Position numbers and translations under genes: made by a program. Shown here in pieces: positions 47,328 to 56,990 of a DNA stretch of 64,000 bases. The stretch comes from Flavobacterium lotistagni. GTDB taxonomy: Bacteria; Bacteroidota; Bacteroidia; Flavobacteriales; Flavobacteriaceae. The first letter of the stretch is position 1; each line of letters opens with the position of its first letter. The notes beneath the pieces were generated by a model. The model searched no databases, was not told the origin of the DNA, and was given only the letters and a program-made list of their open reading frames with translations. The stretch is from the NCBI RefSeq assembly GCF_011392125.1, contig NZ_JAAJBU010000005.1, positions 1 to 64,000 of the forward strand, in the 5' to 3' direction.

Positions 47328-49109
47328 ATGAACAGCATTACACGCTTATTCGACTTTCCCTACTATCAGCTCCAGAAAAACAACTTGGCCACTGCGCTGG
47401 TCACCAAGCAAAATGGTGTTTGGGTCAAAACCTCAACGCAGCAGTATATCGATCAGGCTTGTATGATTTCAAGGGCTTTGCTTCGGATGGACATTGCCAA
47501 AGACGATAAAATCGCTGTAATTTCCTCTACCAACCGAACCGAATGGAACATCATGGACATTGGTGTATTGCAAGTTGGCGCACAGAATGTTCCGGTTTAC
47601 CCAACGATTTCCGAAGACGATTATCTGTACATCTTGAACCATTGCGAAGCCAAGTATTGTTTTGTTTCTGACACCGAAGTACTACGTAAGGTGAATGCTA
47701 TAAAAGACAAGCTTACACATCTAAAAGATGTTTATTCGTTCGATGAAATTCCGGGTTGCAAAAACTGGAAAGAATTGCTTGAATTGGGTAAAGATCCCTC
47801 AAACCAACCCGACGTAGAGCAGCGCAAAGACGAAGTAAAACCTGATGATTTAGCCACGATAATCTACACCTCTGGCACTACCGGAAGCCCGAAAGGCACC
47901 ATGCTTTCGCACCGCAATATTGTTTCGAACGTGATTGATTCATCGCCGCGCATTCCGTTTGAGGAAGGCTCTAGTGTGGCATTGAGTTTTCTACCGATTT
48001 GCCATATTTTCGAGCGCGTGATTTTATACATCTACCAATATTATTCAGTATCGATTTATTTCGCCGAATCGATTGAGAAATTATCAGACAATATCAAAGA
48101 AGTGCGACCGACGGTATTTTCGGTGGTCCCAAGACTGCTTGAAAAAGTTTACGATAAAATTTACTCCAAAGGTGCCGAACTTACCGGAATTAAAAAGAAA
48201 TTGTTTTTCTGGGCAATTGAACTCGGCTTGCGTTACGAGCCTTATGAAGCCAATGGTTTTTGGTATGAACTCCAGTTATCCATAGCACGCAAACTCATTT
48301 TCAGCAAATGGAAAGAAGGCTTGGGCGGCAATTTAAATGTAATGGTTTCCGGAAGTGCCGCTTTGCAACCACGATTAATCCGAATTTTCGCTGCGGCTGA
48401 AATGCCAGTCATGGAAGGCTATGGATTGACCGAAACTTCACCTGTAATCTCTGTGAATTGCTACAAAGACCGAGGTTTCAAAATCGGAAGCGTGGGCAAA
48501 CCCATTCAAAATGTAGTAGTGAAAATTGCAGAAGATGGCGAAATCCTATGCAAAGGCCCAAACGTGATGTTGGGTTATTACAAAGATGCCGAAAAAACTG
48601 CCGAAGTGTTGCAAAATGGTTATTTCCATACTGGCGATATTGGCGAAATTGATGCAGAAGGTTTCCTGAAAATCACCGATCGGAAAAAGGAAATGTTCAA
48701 GACTTCGGGCGGAAAATACATCGCACCACAGCTTATTGAAAATGCCATGAAACAATCGCGATTCATTGAACAAATCATGGTGATTGGCGATGGCGAGAAA
48801 ATGCCTGCTGCTTTGATTCAACCAAATTTTGAATTTGTTAAGGAATGGGCCAAAATTCATCATATCGAAGTAGGAAATACTAATGCCGAAATTATAACCA
48901 ACAATAAGGTAATAGCCCGAATTGCTGAAGAAATAGAAACACTCAACGAAAAATTCGGCAATTGGGAAAAAATCAAAAAGTTCGAACTCACGCCCGATGT
49001 TTGGTCTATTGACAGTGGACATTTGACACCAACACTCAAACTCAAAAGAAAAATCGTGCTCGAAAAATACCGCACACTTTATAAACAGATTTACGGTGAA
49101 ACTTCATAA
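47328..49109 (+). CDS. Long-chain acyl-CoA synthetase (AMP-binding)
   Basis: Activates fatty acids with ATP and CoA for degradation or lipid synthesis. The 593 residues contain the AMP-binding signature IIYTSGTTGSPKGTMLSHRN, then EGYGLTETSPVISVN, FHTGDIGEIDAEGFLKITDR and KTSGGKYIAPQLIEN with the C-terminal catalytic Lys region. This is the ACSL/FAA-like type common in Bacteroidetes. It is 2.4 kb ahead of the marR-fad operon in the same direction, suggesting joint use in fatty-acid oxidation. Confidence 0.93.
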   Translation: MNSITRLFDFPYYQLQKNNLATALVTKQNGVWVKTSTQQYIDQACMISRALLRMDIAKDDKIAVISSTNRTEWNIMDIGVLQVGAQNVPVYPTISEDDYLYILNHCEAKYCFVSDTEVLRKVNAIKDKLTHLKDVYSFDEIPGCKNWKELLELGKDPSNQPDVEQRKDEVKPDDLATIIYTSGTTGSPKGTMLSHRNIVSNVIDSSPRIPFEEGSSVALSFLPICHIFERVILYIYQYYSVSIYFAESIEKLSDNIKEVRPTVFSVVPRLLEKVYDKIYSKGAELTGIKKKLFFWAIELGLRYEPYEANGFWYELQLSIARKLIFSKWKEGLGGNLNVMVSGSAALQPRLIRIFAAAEMPVMEGYGLTETSPVISVNCYKDRGFKIGSVGKPIQNVVVKIAEDGEILCKGPNVMLGYYKDAEKTAEVLQNGYFHTGDIGEIDAEGFLKITDRKKEMFKTSGGKYIAPQLIENAMKQSRFIEQIMVIGDGEKMPAALIQPNFEFVKEWAKIHHIEVGNTNAEIITNNKVIARIAEEIETLNEKFGNWEKIKKFELTPDVWSIDSGHLTPTLKLKRKIVLEKYRTLYKQIYGETS

Positions 49110-49219
49110 ATCGCTGGTTTTCAACAATCTTTCATAATGTTTATAACTGGTTGAACTACTGTTAAAATTAGGCCTACAAAAGCGATAATTTTACTCAAAC
49201 CAACTAAAATCAAACAATT

Positions 49220-49615
49220 ATGAATGTCAAAAACTTTTTACTGGCTGGAATTCTCGGCGGAATCACAGACTTCTTACTAGGCTGGATTTTTTACGGAATG
49301 CTGTTCTATCAATTCTTTGGATCACAAGAACCCAACCTGACTTACACTTTTGCTGGTTGTATGTCTTTCGGATTTCTGATGTCTTACATTTATGTCGGCT
49401 TGACCAACATCAACACGCTTGCTTCAGGAGCAAAAGCCGGGGCTGGAATCGGATTGATTATGGGATTGATGAATAACTTTTTCAGAATTTCGATGGACAA
49501 AGGCACCATCGACCAAATGTTTGCAGTAGATGTATTGATTTGCGTACTGATGGGTGTTGGTGTAAGCGCTGTGGTCGCAGCCATTAACGGCAAACTCTCT
49601 CCAAAAGCAGCATAA
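49220..49615 (+). CDS. Small integral membrane protein of unknown function
   Basis: 131 residues with four hydrophobic, Gly-rich helices: LLAGILGGITDFLLGWIFYG, FAGCMSFGFLMSYIYVGL, AGAGIGLIMGLMNNFF and VDVLICVLMGVGVSAVVAA. It has no catalytic motif. The pattern resembles DUF1761-like small membrane proteins. It is flanked by the acyl-CoA ligase and the marR operon but separated from both by spacers. A clear terminator follows. The function is unknown. Confidence 0.7.
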   Translation: MNVKNFLLAGILGGITDFLLGWIFYGMLFYQFFGSQEPNLTYTFAGCMSFGFLMSYIYVGLTNINTLASGAKAGAGIGLIMGLMNNFFRISMDKGTIDQMFAVDVLICVLMGVGVSAVVAAINGKLSPKAA

Positions 49616-49641
49616 ACAAACGTAATTCCCTTTTAATAAAG

Positions 49642-49668
49642 CTCCTCGATTTATCGGGGAGTTTTTTT
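49642..49668 (+). terminator. Intrinsic terminator
   Basis: CTCCTCGAT/ATCGGGGAG stem (one T-G wobble) followed by seven T, 27 bp after the small membrane protein gene. It isolates the marR operon from upstream transcription. Confidence 0.85.
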
Positions 49669-49705
49669 ATTGAAAAAAATAACACAAAAAAAAACAATTA
49701 TTTAT

Positions 49706-49736
49706 TATGCGTGCATAGTATTTTTGTATATCTTTG
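49706..49736 (+). promoter_or_regulatory. Promoter and candidate operator of the marR-fad operon
   Basis: TATGC-GT-GCATA (49706-49717) is a perfect inverted repeat. Just after it come two possible -7 boxes, TATTTTTG (49719-49726) and TATCTTTG (49729-49736). No TTG is found at the -33 distance. A palindrome at this place is the usual binding site for a MarR dimer; autoregulation is inferred. Confidence 0.5.
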
Positions 49737-49755
49737 GTTTCCTTACTTCAAATTC

Positions 49756-50199
49756 ATGAAAGACAAAACCATCGATTATGTACTTCGGGCCACTTGGCAA
49801 GCAGTCGCAAGAATGTATAACGAAGAAGCCACCAAATACGATGGCACCATGGCTACTGGTTTCGCCTTGCTTAGTTTGGACAAAGAAGATGGAACGCCAT
49901 CAACCACCTTGGGTCCAAAAATGGGAATGGAAGCCACCAGCCTCACCCGTACTTTAAAATCAATGGAAGAAAAAGGATTGATTATCCGCAAGAAAAACCC
50001 AAACGATGGTCGAGGCGTATTGATTTATCTGACCGAATTTGGTAAAGAAAAAAGAGAACTCTCAAGAAGCACGGTTTTAAAATTCAACGACACTATCAAA
50101 GCCAATATATCCGAAGAAAAGCTCTACCATTTTATGGAAGTAGCCGAAACCATCAACCAACTCATTCAAGAAAAAAACATTTTTAATTCAGAGAAATAA
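49756..50199 (+). CDS. MarR-family transcriptional regulator
   Basis: 147 residues from ATG 49756 (MKDKTIDYVLRATWQAVARM). The winged helix-turn-helix shows PSTTLGPKMGMEATSLTRTL as recognition region and KGLIIRKKNPNDGRGVLIYL as the wing, the MarR signature DxRxxxxxLT. It is the first gene of the beta-oxidation operon and ends 1 bp before the next ATG. It probably senses an acyl-CoA or fatty acid and represses its own operon. An upstream in-frame ATG (49711) lies inside the promoter and is unlikely. Confidence 0.9.
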   Translation: MKDKTIDYVLRATWQAVARMYNEEATKYDGTMATGFALLSLDKEDGTPSTTLGPKMGMEATSLTRTLKSMEEKGLIIRKKNPNDGRGVLIYLTEFGKEKRELSRSTVLKFNDTIKANISEEKLYHFMEVAETINQLIQEKNIFNSEK

Positions 50200-50200
50200 A

Positions 50201-52591
50201 ATGAAAAGAACCATCAAAAAAGTGGCGGTAATCGGTTCAGGAATCATGGGTTCCGGAATTGCTTGTCATTTTGCCAACATTGGTCTTGAAGTATTGCTTC
50301 TGGACATTCTTCCACGCGAACTCACCGAAGCCGAAGCCAAAAAAGGTTTGACTTTAGAGAGCAAAGCCGTTCGCAATCGCATCGTCAACGAACATTTGGC
50401 GAACGCTTTAAAATCGAAACCGTCACCTATCTATCACCAGAAGTTTGCTAGCCGAATTACAACGGGCAACACCACTGACGATTTACCGCAAATCGGTTCT
50501 GTAGACTGGATTATTGAGGTAGTGGTAGAAAGGCTCGATATCAAAAAAAGCGTTTTCGAACAAATTGAAAAATACCGCAAACCGGGTACTTTAATCACTT
50601 CAAACACCTCAGGAATTCCTATTCACTTCATGAGCGAAGGCCGTAGCGAAGATTTTCAGCAGCATTTCTGCGGCACGCATTTCTTTAATCCGGCGCGTTA
50701 CCTGAAATTGTTCGAGATTATTCCTGGGCCAAAAACTTCAAAGGAAGTCCTCGATTTTCTGAACAATTATGGTTCACAATATCTTGGAAAAACTTCTGTC
50801 GTAGCGAAAGACACACCTGCATTTATTGGAAACCGAATTGGTATTTTCGGTATTCAGAGTTTGTTTCACTTAGTCAAAGAAATGGGTTTGACCATCGAAG
50901 AAGTGGATAAGTTAACCGGTCCGGTTATCGGTAGACCAAAATCTGCTACTTTTAGAACTGTTGACGTAGTTGGTTTAGACACTTTGGTGCATGTCGCCAA
51001 CGGATTGTATGAAAATGTACCCAATGACGAAGCTCGGGAACTGTTCAAATTACCGGCTTTTATCAACAAAATGATGGAAAACAATTGGCTCGGCAGCAAA
51101 ACCGGCCAAGGATTTTACAAGAAAGTGGACCGCGAAATCTTGTCGCTAGATTTAGATACTTTAGAATATCGGGCTGCCAAAAAAGCGTCATTTGCCACGT
51201 TAGAATTGACCAAAACCATCGACAAACCTATCGATCGCTTCAAAGTTCTGATTACCGGAAAAGACAAAGCCGGAGAATTTTACCGCAAAAACTTCGCAGG
51301 AATGTTCGCCTACGTTGCCAACAGAATTCCCGAAATCACCGACGATCTCTACAAAATTGACGATGCAATGAAAGCCGGATTTGGATGGGAAAATGGCCCG
51401 TTCGAAATTTGGGACGCCATTGGAGTTTCCACCGGAATTGGCTTGATGAATGCCGAGGGAATCGAAGTAGCTGATTGGGTAAAAGAAATGCTTGATTCAG
51501 GAATTTCCAGCTTCTATCATGTTAAAGATGGAGCGACTTACTACTACGATATTCCTTCTAAATCACAAATTAAAGTTCCCGGACAAGATTCATTTATCCT
51601 GCTCAATAACATCCGAACCACCAAGAAAGTTTGGAGCAATTCAGGTGCGGTTATAGAAGATTTGGGCGATGGCATTCTGAATTTGGAATTCCAGTCAAAA
51701 ATGAACACCATTGGCGGCGATGTTTTACAAGGCATCAACAAAGCCATTGACTTAGCTGAAAAAGAACACCAAGGTTTGGTTATCGGGAACCAAGGCGCAA
51801 ACTTCTCGGTCGGGGCCAACATCGGAATGATTTTCATGATGGCAGTAGAACAAGAATACGACGAACTCAACATGGCCATCAAAATGTTCCAAGATACTAT
51901 GATGCGCGTTCGTTATTCTTCGATTCCGGTTGTTGTGGCGCCACACGGAATGACTTTAGGCGGCGGTTGCGAAATGAGTATGCATGCCGATAAAATCGTT
52001 GCCGCGGCAGAAACTTATATTGGTTTGGTAGAGTTTGGTGTCGGGGTAATTCCCGGCGGTGGTGGTTCGAAGGAAATGGCGTTGCGCGCTGCAGACCAAT
52101 TCCACAAAAACGATGTCGAACTCAATGTGCTTCAGGAATATTTCTTAGCCGTAGCGATGGCCAAGGTATCGACCTCTGCTTATGAAGCCTTTGACACCGG
52201 CATTTTGCAACACGGAAAAGACATCATCGTAGTCAACAAAGACCGTCAAATTGCTGAAGCGAAAAAACACGCCTTACTAATGGCTGAAGCCGGATACACA
52301 CAACCCATCCGAAGAAAAGACATTAAAGTTCTCGGGAAATCCGCACTCGGAATGTTCTTGGTGGGAACCGATCAAATGATGGCCGGAAACTTCATTTCAG
52401 ACCACGACAAAAAAATCGCCAATAAACTCGCTTACGTGATGGCTGGCGGCGATTTATCAGAACCAACACTGGTTTCTGAACAATATCTGTTAGACCTAGA
52501 ACGCGAGGCCTTTTTATCGCTCTGCACGGAAAGGAAAACGCTCGAGAGAATCCAATACATGCTAACCAAAGGGAAACCGTTAAGAAACTAG
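50201..52591 (+). CDS. fadN: Bifunctional 3-hydroxyacyl-CoA dehydrogenase / enoyl-CoA hydratase
   Basis: 796 residues carrying two beta-oxidation activities. The NAD-binding dehydrogenase comes first (VAVIGSGIMGSGIACHFAN, FCGTHFFNPARYLKLFEI, KDTPAFIGNRIGIFG). The crotonase domain is C-terminal, with NQGANFSVGANIGMIF and APHGMTLGGGCEMSMHADK forming the oxyanion site and EFGVGVIPGGGGSKEM carrying the catalytic Glu. This order is that of Bacillus FadN and opposite to E. coli FadB. Gap to marR 1 bp and to the thiolase 2 bp. Confidence 0.95.
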   Translation: MKRTIKKVAVIGSGIMGSGIACHFANIGLEVLLLDILPRELTEAEAKKGLTLESKAVRNRIVNEHLANALKSKPSPIYHQKFASRITTGNTTDDLPQIGSVDWIIEVVVERLDIKKSVFEQIEKYRKPGTLITSNTSGIPIHFMSEGRSEDFQQHFCGTHFFNPARYLKLFEIIPGPKTSKEVLDFLNNYGSQYLGKTSVVAKDTPAFIGNRIGIFGIQSLFHLVKEMGLTIEEVDKLTGPVIGRPKSATFRTVDVVGLDTLVHVANGLYENVPNDEARELFKLPAFINKMMENNWLGSKTGQGFYKKVDREILSLDLDTLEYRAAKKASFATLELTKTIDKPIDRFKVLITGKDKAGEFYRKNFAGMFAYVANRIPEITDDLYKIDDAMKAGFGWENGPFEIWDAIGVSTGIGLMNAEGIEVADWVKEMLDSGISSFYHVKDGATYYYDIPSKSQIKVPGQDSFILLNNIRTTKKVWSNSGAVIEDLGDGILNLEFQSKMNTIGGDVLQGINKAIDLAEKEHQGLVIGNQGANFSVGANIGMIFMMAVEQEYDELNMAIKMFQDTMMRVRYSSIPVVVAPHGMTLGGGCEMSMHADKIVAAAETYIGLVEFGVGVIPGGGGSKEMALRAADQFHKNDVELNVLQEYFLAVAMAKVSTSAYEAFDTGILQHGKDIIVVNKDRQIAEAKKHALLMAEAGYTQPIRRKDIKVLGKSALGMFLVGTDQMMAGNFISDHDKKIANKLAYVMAGGDLSEPTLVSEQYLLDLEREAFLSLCTERKTLERIQYMLTKGKPLRN

Positions 52592-52593
52592 AA

Positions 52594-53775
52594 ATGAAAA
52601 CAGCCTATATAGTCAAAGCATACAGAACCGCCGTAGGCAAAGCGCCCAAAGGTGTTTTCCGTTTTAAGCGCCCAGATGAACTAGCGGCAGAAACCATCGA
52701 ATACATGATGGCTCAATTGCCTGATTTCGACAAAAAACGAATAGATGACGTAATGGTCGGAAACGCAATGCCGGAAGCCGAGCAAGGCTTGAATGTCGGC
52801 CGGTTGATCTCGCTCATGGGATTGAATATTGTCGATGTGCCAGGCGTAACGGTAAACCGATATTGTGCATCAGGTCTTGAAACTATCGGAATGGCTACAG
52901 CTAAAATCCAATCCGGAATGGCAGATTGCATCATTGCCGGCGGTGCTGAAAGTATGAGTTTTATTCCGATGGGCGGCTACAAACCCACGCCGGATTACCA
53001 AATCACTAAAGAAGGCCATGAAGATTACTACTGGGGCATGGGCCTTACGGCGGAAGCTGTGGCCAAACAATACAATATTTCACGTGCTGACCAAGATGAG
53101 TTTGCCTTCCAATCGCACCAAAAAGCATTGAAAGCTCAGGCCGAAAACAAGTTTGACCAACAGATTGTACCCATCACGGTAGAACAAACATTCATCAATG
53201 AGCAGGGTAAAAAGGAAACCAAAACTTATACTGTAAGCAAAGATGAAGGGCCAAGAGCGGATACGAATTTAGCCGCTTTAGGAAATTTAAAACCGGTTTT
53301 TGCCGCCGACGGTAGTGTCACCGCAGGAAATTCTTCGCAAATGAGCGACGGTGCGGCTTTCGTGCTAGTCATGTCGGAAGAAATGGTCAAAGAATTCAAC
53401 CTCACTCCTATTGCACGTTTGGTCAATTTTGCCTCGGCTGGAGTTGAACCTAGAATCATGGGAATCGGGCCGGTAAAAGCCATTCCGAAAGCACTTAAAC
53501 AGGCTGGTTTACAGTTAAAAGACATCGACCTGATTGAACTCAACGAAGCTTTTGCCTCACAATCTTTAGCCGTAATTCGCGAGTTGGGCTTGAACCCTGA
53601 AATCGTCAACGTTAACGGAGGCGCTATTGCCTTAGGACATCCGCTGGGTTGTACCGGCGCCAAATTGTCGGTGCAATTGTTTGATGAAATGAAACGCCGC
53701 AGCAGCAAATACGGCATGGTTTCGATGTGCGTCGGAACCGGGCAAGGAAGCGCAGGAATTTATGAGTTACTTTAA
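52594..53775 (+). CDS. fadA: Acetyl-CoA acyltransferase (3-ketoacyl-CoA thiolase)
   Basis: Cleaves 3-ketoacyl-CoA with CoA to acetyl-CoA and a shortened acyl-CoA. The 393 residues have the nucleophile Cys91 in VNRYCASGLETIGMA, NVNGGAIALGHPLGCTGAK with the catalytic His, and a second active-site Cys in SMCVGTGQGSAGIYEL. Length and motifs are those of a degradative thiolase. It starts 2 bp after the fadN-like stop. Confidence 0.95.
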   Translation: MKTAYIVKAYRTAVGKAPKGVFRFKRPDELAAETIEYMMAQLPDFDKKRIDDVMVGNAMPEAEQGLNVGRLISLMGLNIVDVPGVTVNRYCASGLETIGMATAKIQSGMADCIIAGGAESMSFIPMGGYKPTPDYQITKEGHEDYYWGMGLTAEAVAKQYNISRADQDEFAFQSHQKALKAQAENKFDQQIVPITVEQTFINEQGKKETKTYTVSKDEGPRADTNLAALGNLKPVFAADGSVTAGNSSQMSDGAAFVLVMSEEMVKEFNLTPIARLVNFASAGVEPRIMGIGPVKAIPKALKQAGLQLKDIDLIELNEAFASQSLAVIRELGLNPEIVNVNGGAIALGHPLGCTGAKLSVQLFDEMKRRSSKYGMVSMCVGTGQGSAGIYELL

Positions 53776-53799
53776 TCTACAAATTAAAAAAATAGCAAA

Positions 53800-55587
53800 A
53801 TGGAAATCACAAGAGGCGGCCAATTCCTAGTCAAGGAAACCCCATGCGAGAATGTATTTACACCTGAAGATTTTTCAGAAGAACAAAAAATGATGCGCGA
53901 TTCGGTCAAGGAATTTGTCGATAAGGAAATCTGGCCGAACAAAAACCGGTTCGAAAACAAAGATTACGCTTTTACAGTAGAATGCATGAAAAAAGCAGGC
54001 GAAATGGGTTTTTTGAGTGTAGCTGTCCCAGAAGCCTACGGCGGAATGGGAATGGGTTTCGTCGATACTTGTTTGGTTTGCGATTATATCTCGGGAGCCA
54101 CCGGGTCTTTCTCGACTGCTTTCGGTGCGCACACCGGAATTGGAACCATGCCAATTACACTTTACGGCACTGAAGAACAAAAACAAAAATACGTTCCCAA
54201 GCTGGCTTCGGGCGAATGGTTTGGCGCTTATTGTTTGACCGAACCGGGCGCAGGCTCAGACGCAAATTCAGGAAAAACCAAAGCCGTGTTGAGCGAAGAC
54301 GGCAAATATTACAGTATCACCGGGCAAAAAATGTGGATTTCCAACGCCGGATTCTGCTCGCTTTTTATTGTTTTTGCTCGAATCGAAGACGATAAAAACA
54401 TCACCGGATTCATCGTTGAGAACGAGCCAAACAATGGTATTTCGATGAACGAAGAAGAACACAAACTAGGCATTCGCGCTTCTTCGACACGCCAGGTTTT
54501 CTTTAATGAAACCAAGGTTCCGGTTGAGAATATGCTTTCCGAAAGAGGCAACGGTTTCAAGATTGCGATGAATGCCTTGAACGTAGGAAGAATTAAACTC
54601 GCTGCGGCTTGCCTCGATGCACAACGTCGCGTAACCACCAATGCGATTCATTATGCCAACGAACGAGTACAGTTCAACACTGCAATTTCCCAATTCGGGG
54701 CGATTCGTTATAAACTTGCTGAAATGGCAACCTCAGCTTATGCAGGTGAAAGTGCTACCTATCGCGCCGCAAAAGATATTGAAACCCGAATTCAATTGCG
54801 TGAACAAGAAGGCGCATCCCATCAGGAAGCTGAGCTCAAAGGCGTCGAAGAATTTGCTATTGAGTGTTCTATCTTGAAAGTAGCAGTTTCAGAAGATGTA
54901 CAGAATTGTGCCGACGAAGGTATTCAAATCCTTGGTGGTATGGGATTCTCGGAAGATACACCGATGGAAAGTGCTTGGCGTGACGCCCGTATCTCTAGAA
55001 TCTACGAAGGAACCAACGAAATCAACCGCATGTTATCTGTCGGAATGTTAATCAAAAAAGCATTCAAAGGCCACGTGGATTTGCTCGGACCGGCCACAAA
55101 AGTGCAGGAAGAATTAATGGGGATTCCTTCATTCGATACGCCGGATTACTCGGAGTTGTTTTCCGAAGAAAAAGAAATGATTGGCAAATTGAAAAAAGCG
55201 TTCCTGATGGTAGCCGGTGGAGCCGTACAAAAGTATGGTCCTGATCTCGATGCACATCAGCAATTACTTACCGCGGCGGCCGATATCTTGATTGAAATTT
55301 ACATGGCCGAGTCGACTATTTTACGCACCGAGAAACTCGCTAAAAAAGAAGGTGAAGAAACCGTAAAAGAACAAATAGCCATGGCCAAATTATACCTTTA
55401 CAAGGCTGTGGATATCATCACCCAAAAAGGCAAAGAAAGCATTATTTCATTTGCTGAAGGCGACGAACAACGCATGATGCTGATGGGTTTAAGACGGTTT
55501 ACAAAGTATACCAACATGCCCAATATTGTAGCGTTGCGGGAAGTGATTACCACCAAACTCGTGGCCGAAAACCAATACTGTTTTTAA
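53800..55587 (+). CDS. fadE: Acyl-CoA dehydrogenase
   Basis: FAD-dependent first oxidation of acyl-CoA to trans-2-enoyl-CoA. The 595 residues are longer than the ~380-residue core because of an extra C-terminal domain after ~430, as in Bacillus FadE. Family motifs are GAYCLTEPGAGSDANS, KMWISNAGFCSLFIV and GIQILGGMGFSEDTPMESAW followed by RISRIYEGTNEINRML. The catalytic base region is in the last of these. The gene order fadN-fadA-fadE equals that of Bacillus. A terminator lies 30 bp after the stop. Confidence 0.95.
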   Translation: MEITRGGQFLVKETPCENVFTPEDFSEEQKMMRDSVKEFVDKEIWPNKNRFENKDYAFTVECMKKAGEMGFLSVAVPEAYGGMGMGFVDTCLVCDYISGATGSFSTAFGAHTGIGTMPITLYGTEEQKQKYVPKLASGEWFGAYCLTEPGAGSDANSGKTKAVLSEDGKYYSITGQKMWISNAGFCSLFIVFARIEDDKNITGFIVENEPNNGISMNEEEHKLGIRASSTRQVFFNETKVPVENMLSERGNGFKIAMNALNVGRIKLAAACLDAQRRVTTNAIHYANERVQFNTAISQFGAIRYKLAEMATSAYAGESATYRAAKDIETRIQLREQEGASHQEAELKGVEEFAIECSILKVAVSEDVQNCADEGIQILGGMGFSEDTPMESAWRDARISRIYEGTNEINRMLSVGMLIKKAFKGHVDLLGPATKVQEELMGIPSFDTPDYSELFSEEKEMIGKLKKAFLMVAGGAVQKYGPDLDAHQQLLTAAADILIEIYMAESTILRTEKLAKKEGEETVKEQIAMAKLYLYKAVDIITQKGKESIISFAEGDEQRMMLMGLRRFTKYTNMPNIVALREVITTKLVAENQYCF

Positions 55588-55614
55588 TCTTTATTTAGTT
55601 ATTTAATTTGTTGA

Positions 55615-55643
55615 AAGGCCGGTCAATTTCGATCGGCTTTTTG
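55615..55643 (+). terminator. Terminator after the fad operon
   Basis: GCCGGTC-aatttc-GATCGGC, seven pairs with one G-T wobble, then five T. Confidence 0.75.
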
Positions 55644-55757
55644 TTTTGATTAATCAGCGAACTAGCGAGATAAAAAGACAATAAGTGTTTCCCTGCATTT
55701 TTTTATTTTCAAAAAACCGCTATTTTCGTGGCAGCTAATTACGAAAAATCCATTCAC

Positions 55758-56282
55758 ATGAAATTACTAGGCATCGGCTCGAGAATCCAACATCCTGAAT
55801 ACGGAAAAGGTGTTGTTACTAATGTTTCTACAAAAGAATATTGGGTCACTTTTATTGAAAACGGACTAGAAACCATAGCCATTGACAGCGAATTCGAAGT
55901 CATTGACGCAGCCGAAAACGAGGTGGATACCGTGAGCTTTTACGACGTTGAACAAAGTCTTTTGTCTATTCTCAAAAAATGGAACGGCCTCGGCGAACCA
56001 GTGCCTATTGATGACAAATGGAAAGGCGGTAAAATGATTCTTGAGCCGGGAAGAGCAGGTTTGGCTTCCAAAGATGTTCCAATCGATACGTTTTTCCACA
56101 AAATCGTCATGCTGCGCGACCGTTTGCGCGTGATGGAACAAAAAATCAACGCGAGCAATCTCGAGGAAATTGAAAAAGTCGAATTGCAGCAATACATCAC
56201 CAGAATTTACGGAAGCTTGACTACATTTAACGTGCTTTTCAAATCGCAAAATGATTATTTCGTGGGCGAGAAATCTAAATAA
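55758..56282 (+). CDS. Hypothetical protein with N-terminal Tudor-like fold
   Basis: 174 residues from ATG 55758 (MKLLGIGSRIQHPEYGKG). The first ~50 residues (RIQHPEYGKGVVTNVSTKEYWVTF) resemble the small SH3/Tudor-like domain found at the end of UvrD-type helicases and in CarD, suggesting nucleic-acid or RNA-polymerase contact. The rest is acidic and helical, with a coiled-coil-like end (VMLRDRLRVMEQKINASNLEE). I do not recognise a named family. It stands alone between two terminator-bounded units. Confidence 0.7.
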   Translation: MKLLGIGSRIQHPEYGKGVVTNVSTKEYWVTFIENGLETIAIDSEFEVIDAAENEVDTVSFYDVEQSLLSILKKWNGLGEPVPIDDKWKGGKMILEPGRAGLASKDVPIDTFFHKIVMLRDRLRVMEQKINASNLEEIEKVELQQYITRIYGSLTTFNVLFKSQNDYFVGEKSK

Positions 56283-56408
56283 TAAATGACCGCAGTTGGT
56301 ATTGTATTGAAGTTTTCCTACTACACCAGCGTTTGGCAGATACGGTAGCCTAAATTTCACCGTGAATCGCTAGATTTAGTTTTGTCTATGAGAAATTAAA
56401 TTAAAAAC

Positions 56409-56436
56409 TTGACAAGAGCGATTTTGCTTATCTTTG
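56409..56436 (+). promoter_or_regulatory. Promoter for sodC
   Basis: TTG (56409-56411), a 17-nt spacer, TATCTTTG (56429-56436): a complete consensus, 16 nt before the ATG. Confidence 0.7.
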
Positions 56437-56451
56437 AAAGAAACACTAACC

Positions 56452-56979
56452 ATGAAAAAAATACTGCTCTTTTGTGCGGTTTGTGCTGCCTTAATTTTCG
56501 GTTGTAAAACCAACAGCAATTCGGCTGATACCAAAAAACTCATTCTTACTTTTGAATCTAAAAGCAACAGCCAAGTAACCGGAACAGCTTCATTCGTTGA
56601 AAAAAAAGGATCAGTCACTTTTTCGGCCACTGTTTCTGGGCTACAACCCGGACCGCATGCCATTCACATCCACGAGAAATCAGATTGTTCTGCTGCTGAT
56701 GGTAGTTCTGCCGGCGGCCATTGGAATCCTACTTTCAAAAAACACGGCAAATGGGACATGGGCGAATACCATAAAGGCGATATCGGGAATTTCACTGCTG
56801 ATGCCAGCGGAAAAGGCACAATTTCATTAACCACTGACCAATGGTGTATTGGCTGCGGCGACCCCGCTAAAGACATCCTCGGAAAAGGGCTAATCGTGCA
56901 CCAAGGCAGCGACGATTTTACCACGCAACCTACCGGAAATGCAGGCGCAAGATTGGCTTGTTCTGCTATTATTCAATAA
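56452..56979 (+). CDS. sodC: Copper/zinc superoxide dismutase, lipoprotein
   Basis: Envelope enzyme converting superoxide to hydrogen peroxide and oxygen. The 175 residues have a lipobox at LIFGC18. Copper ligands are His72, His74 (IHIHEKSDC), the bridging His90 and His150 (LIVHQG). Zinc ligands are His98, His107 and Asp110. Cys79 and Cys170 fit the conserved disulfide. An upstream ATG at 56434 would lie within the promoter region and lacks a signal peptide. A TTG-started gene follows 11 bp after the stop. Confidence 0.93.
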   Translation: MKKILLFCAVCAALIFGCKTNSNSADTKKLILTFESKSNSQVTGTASFVEKKGSVTFSATVSGLQPGPHAIHIHEKSDCSAADGSSAGGHWNPTFKKHGKWDMGEYHKGDIGNFTADASGKGTISLTTDQWCIGCGDPAKDILGKGLIVHQGSDDFTTQPTGNAGARLACSAIIQ

Positions 56980-56990
56980 ATTTTATCGGT

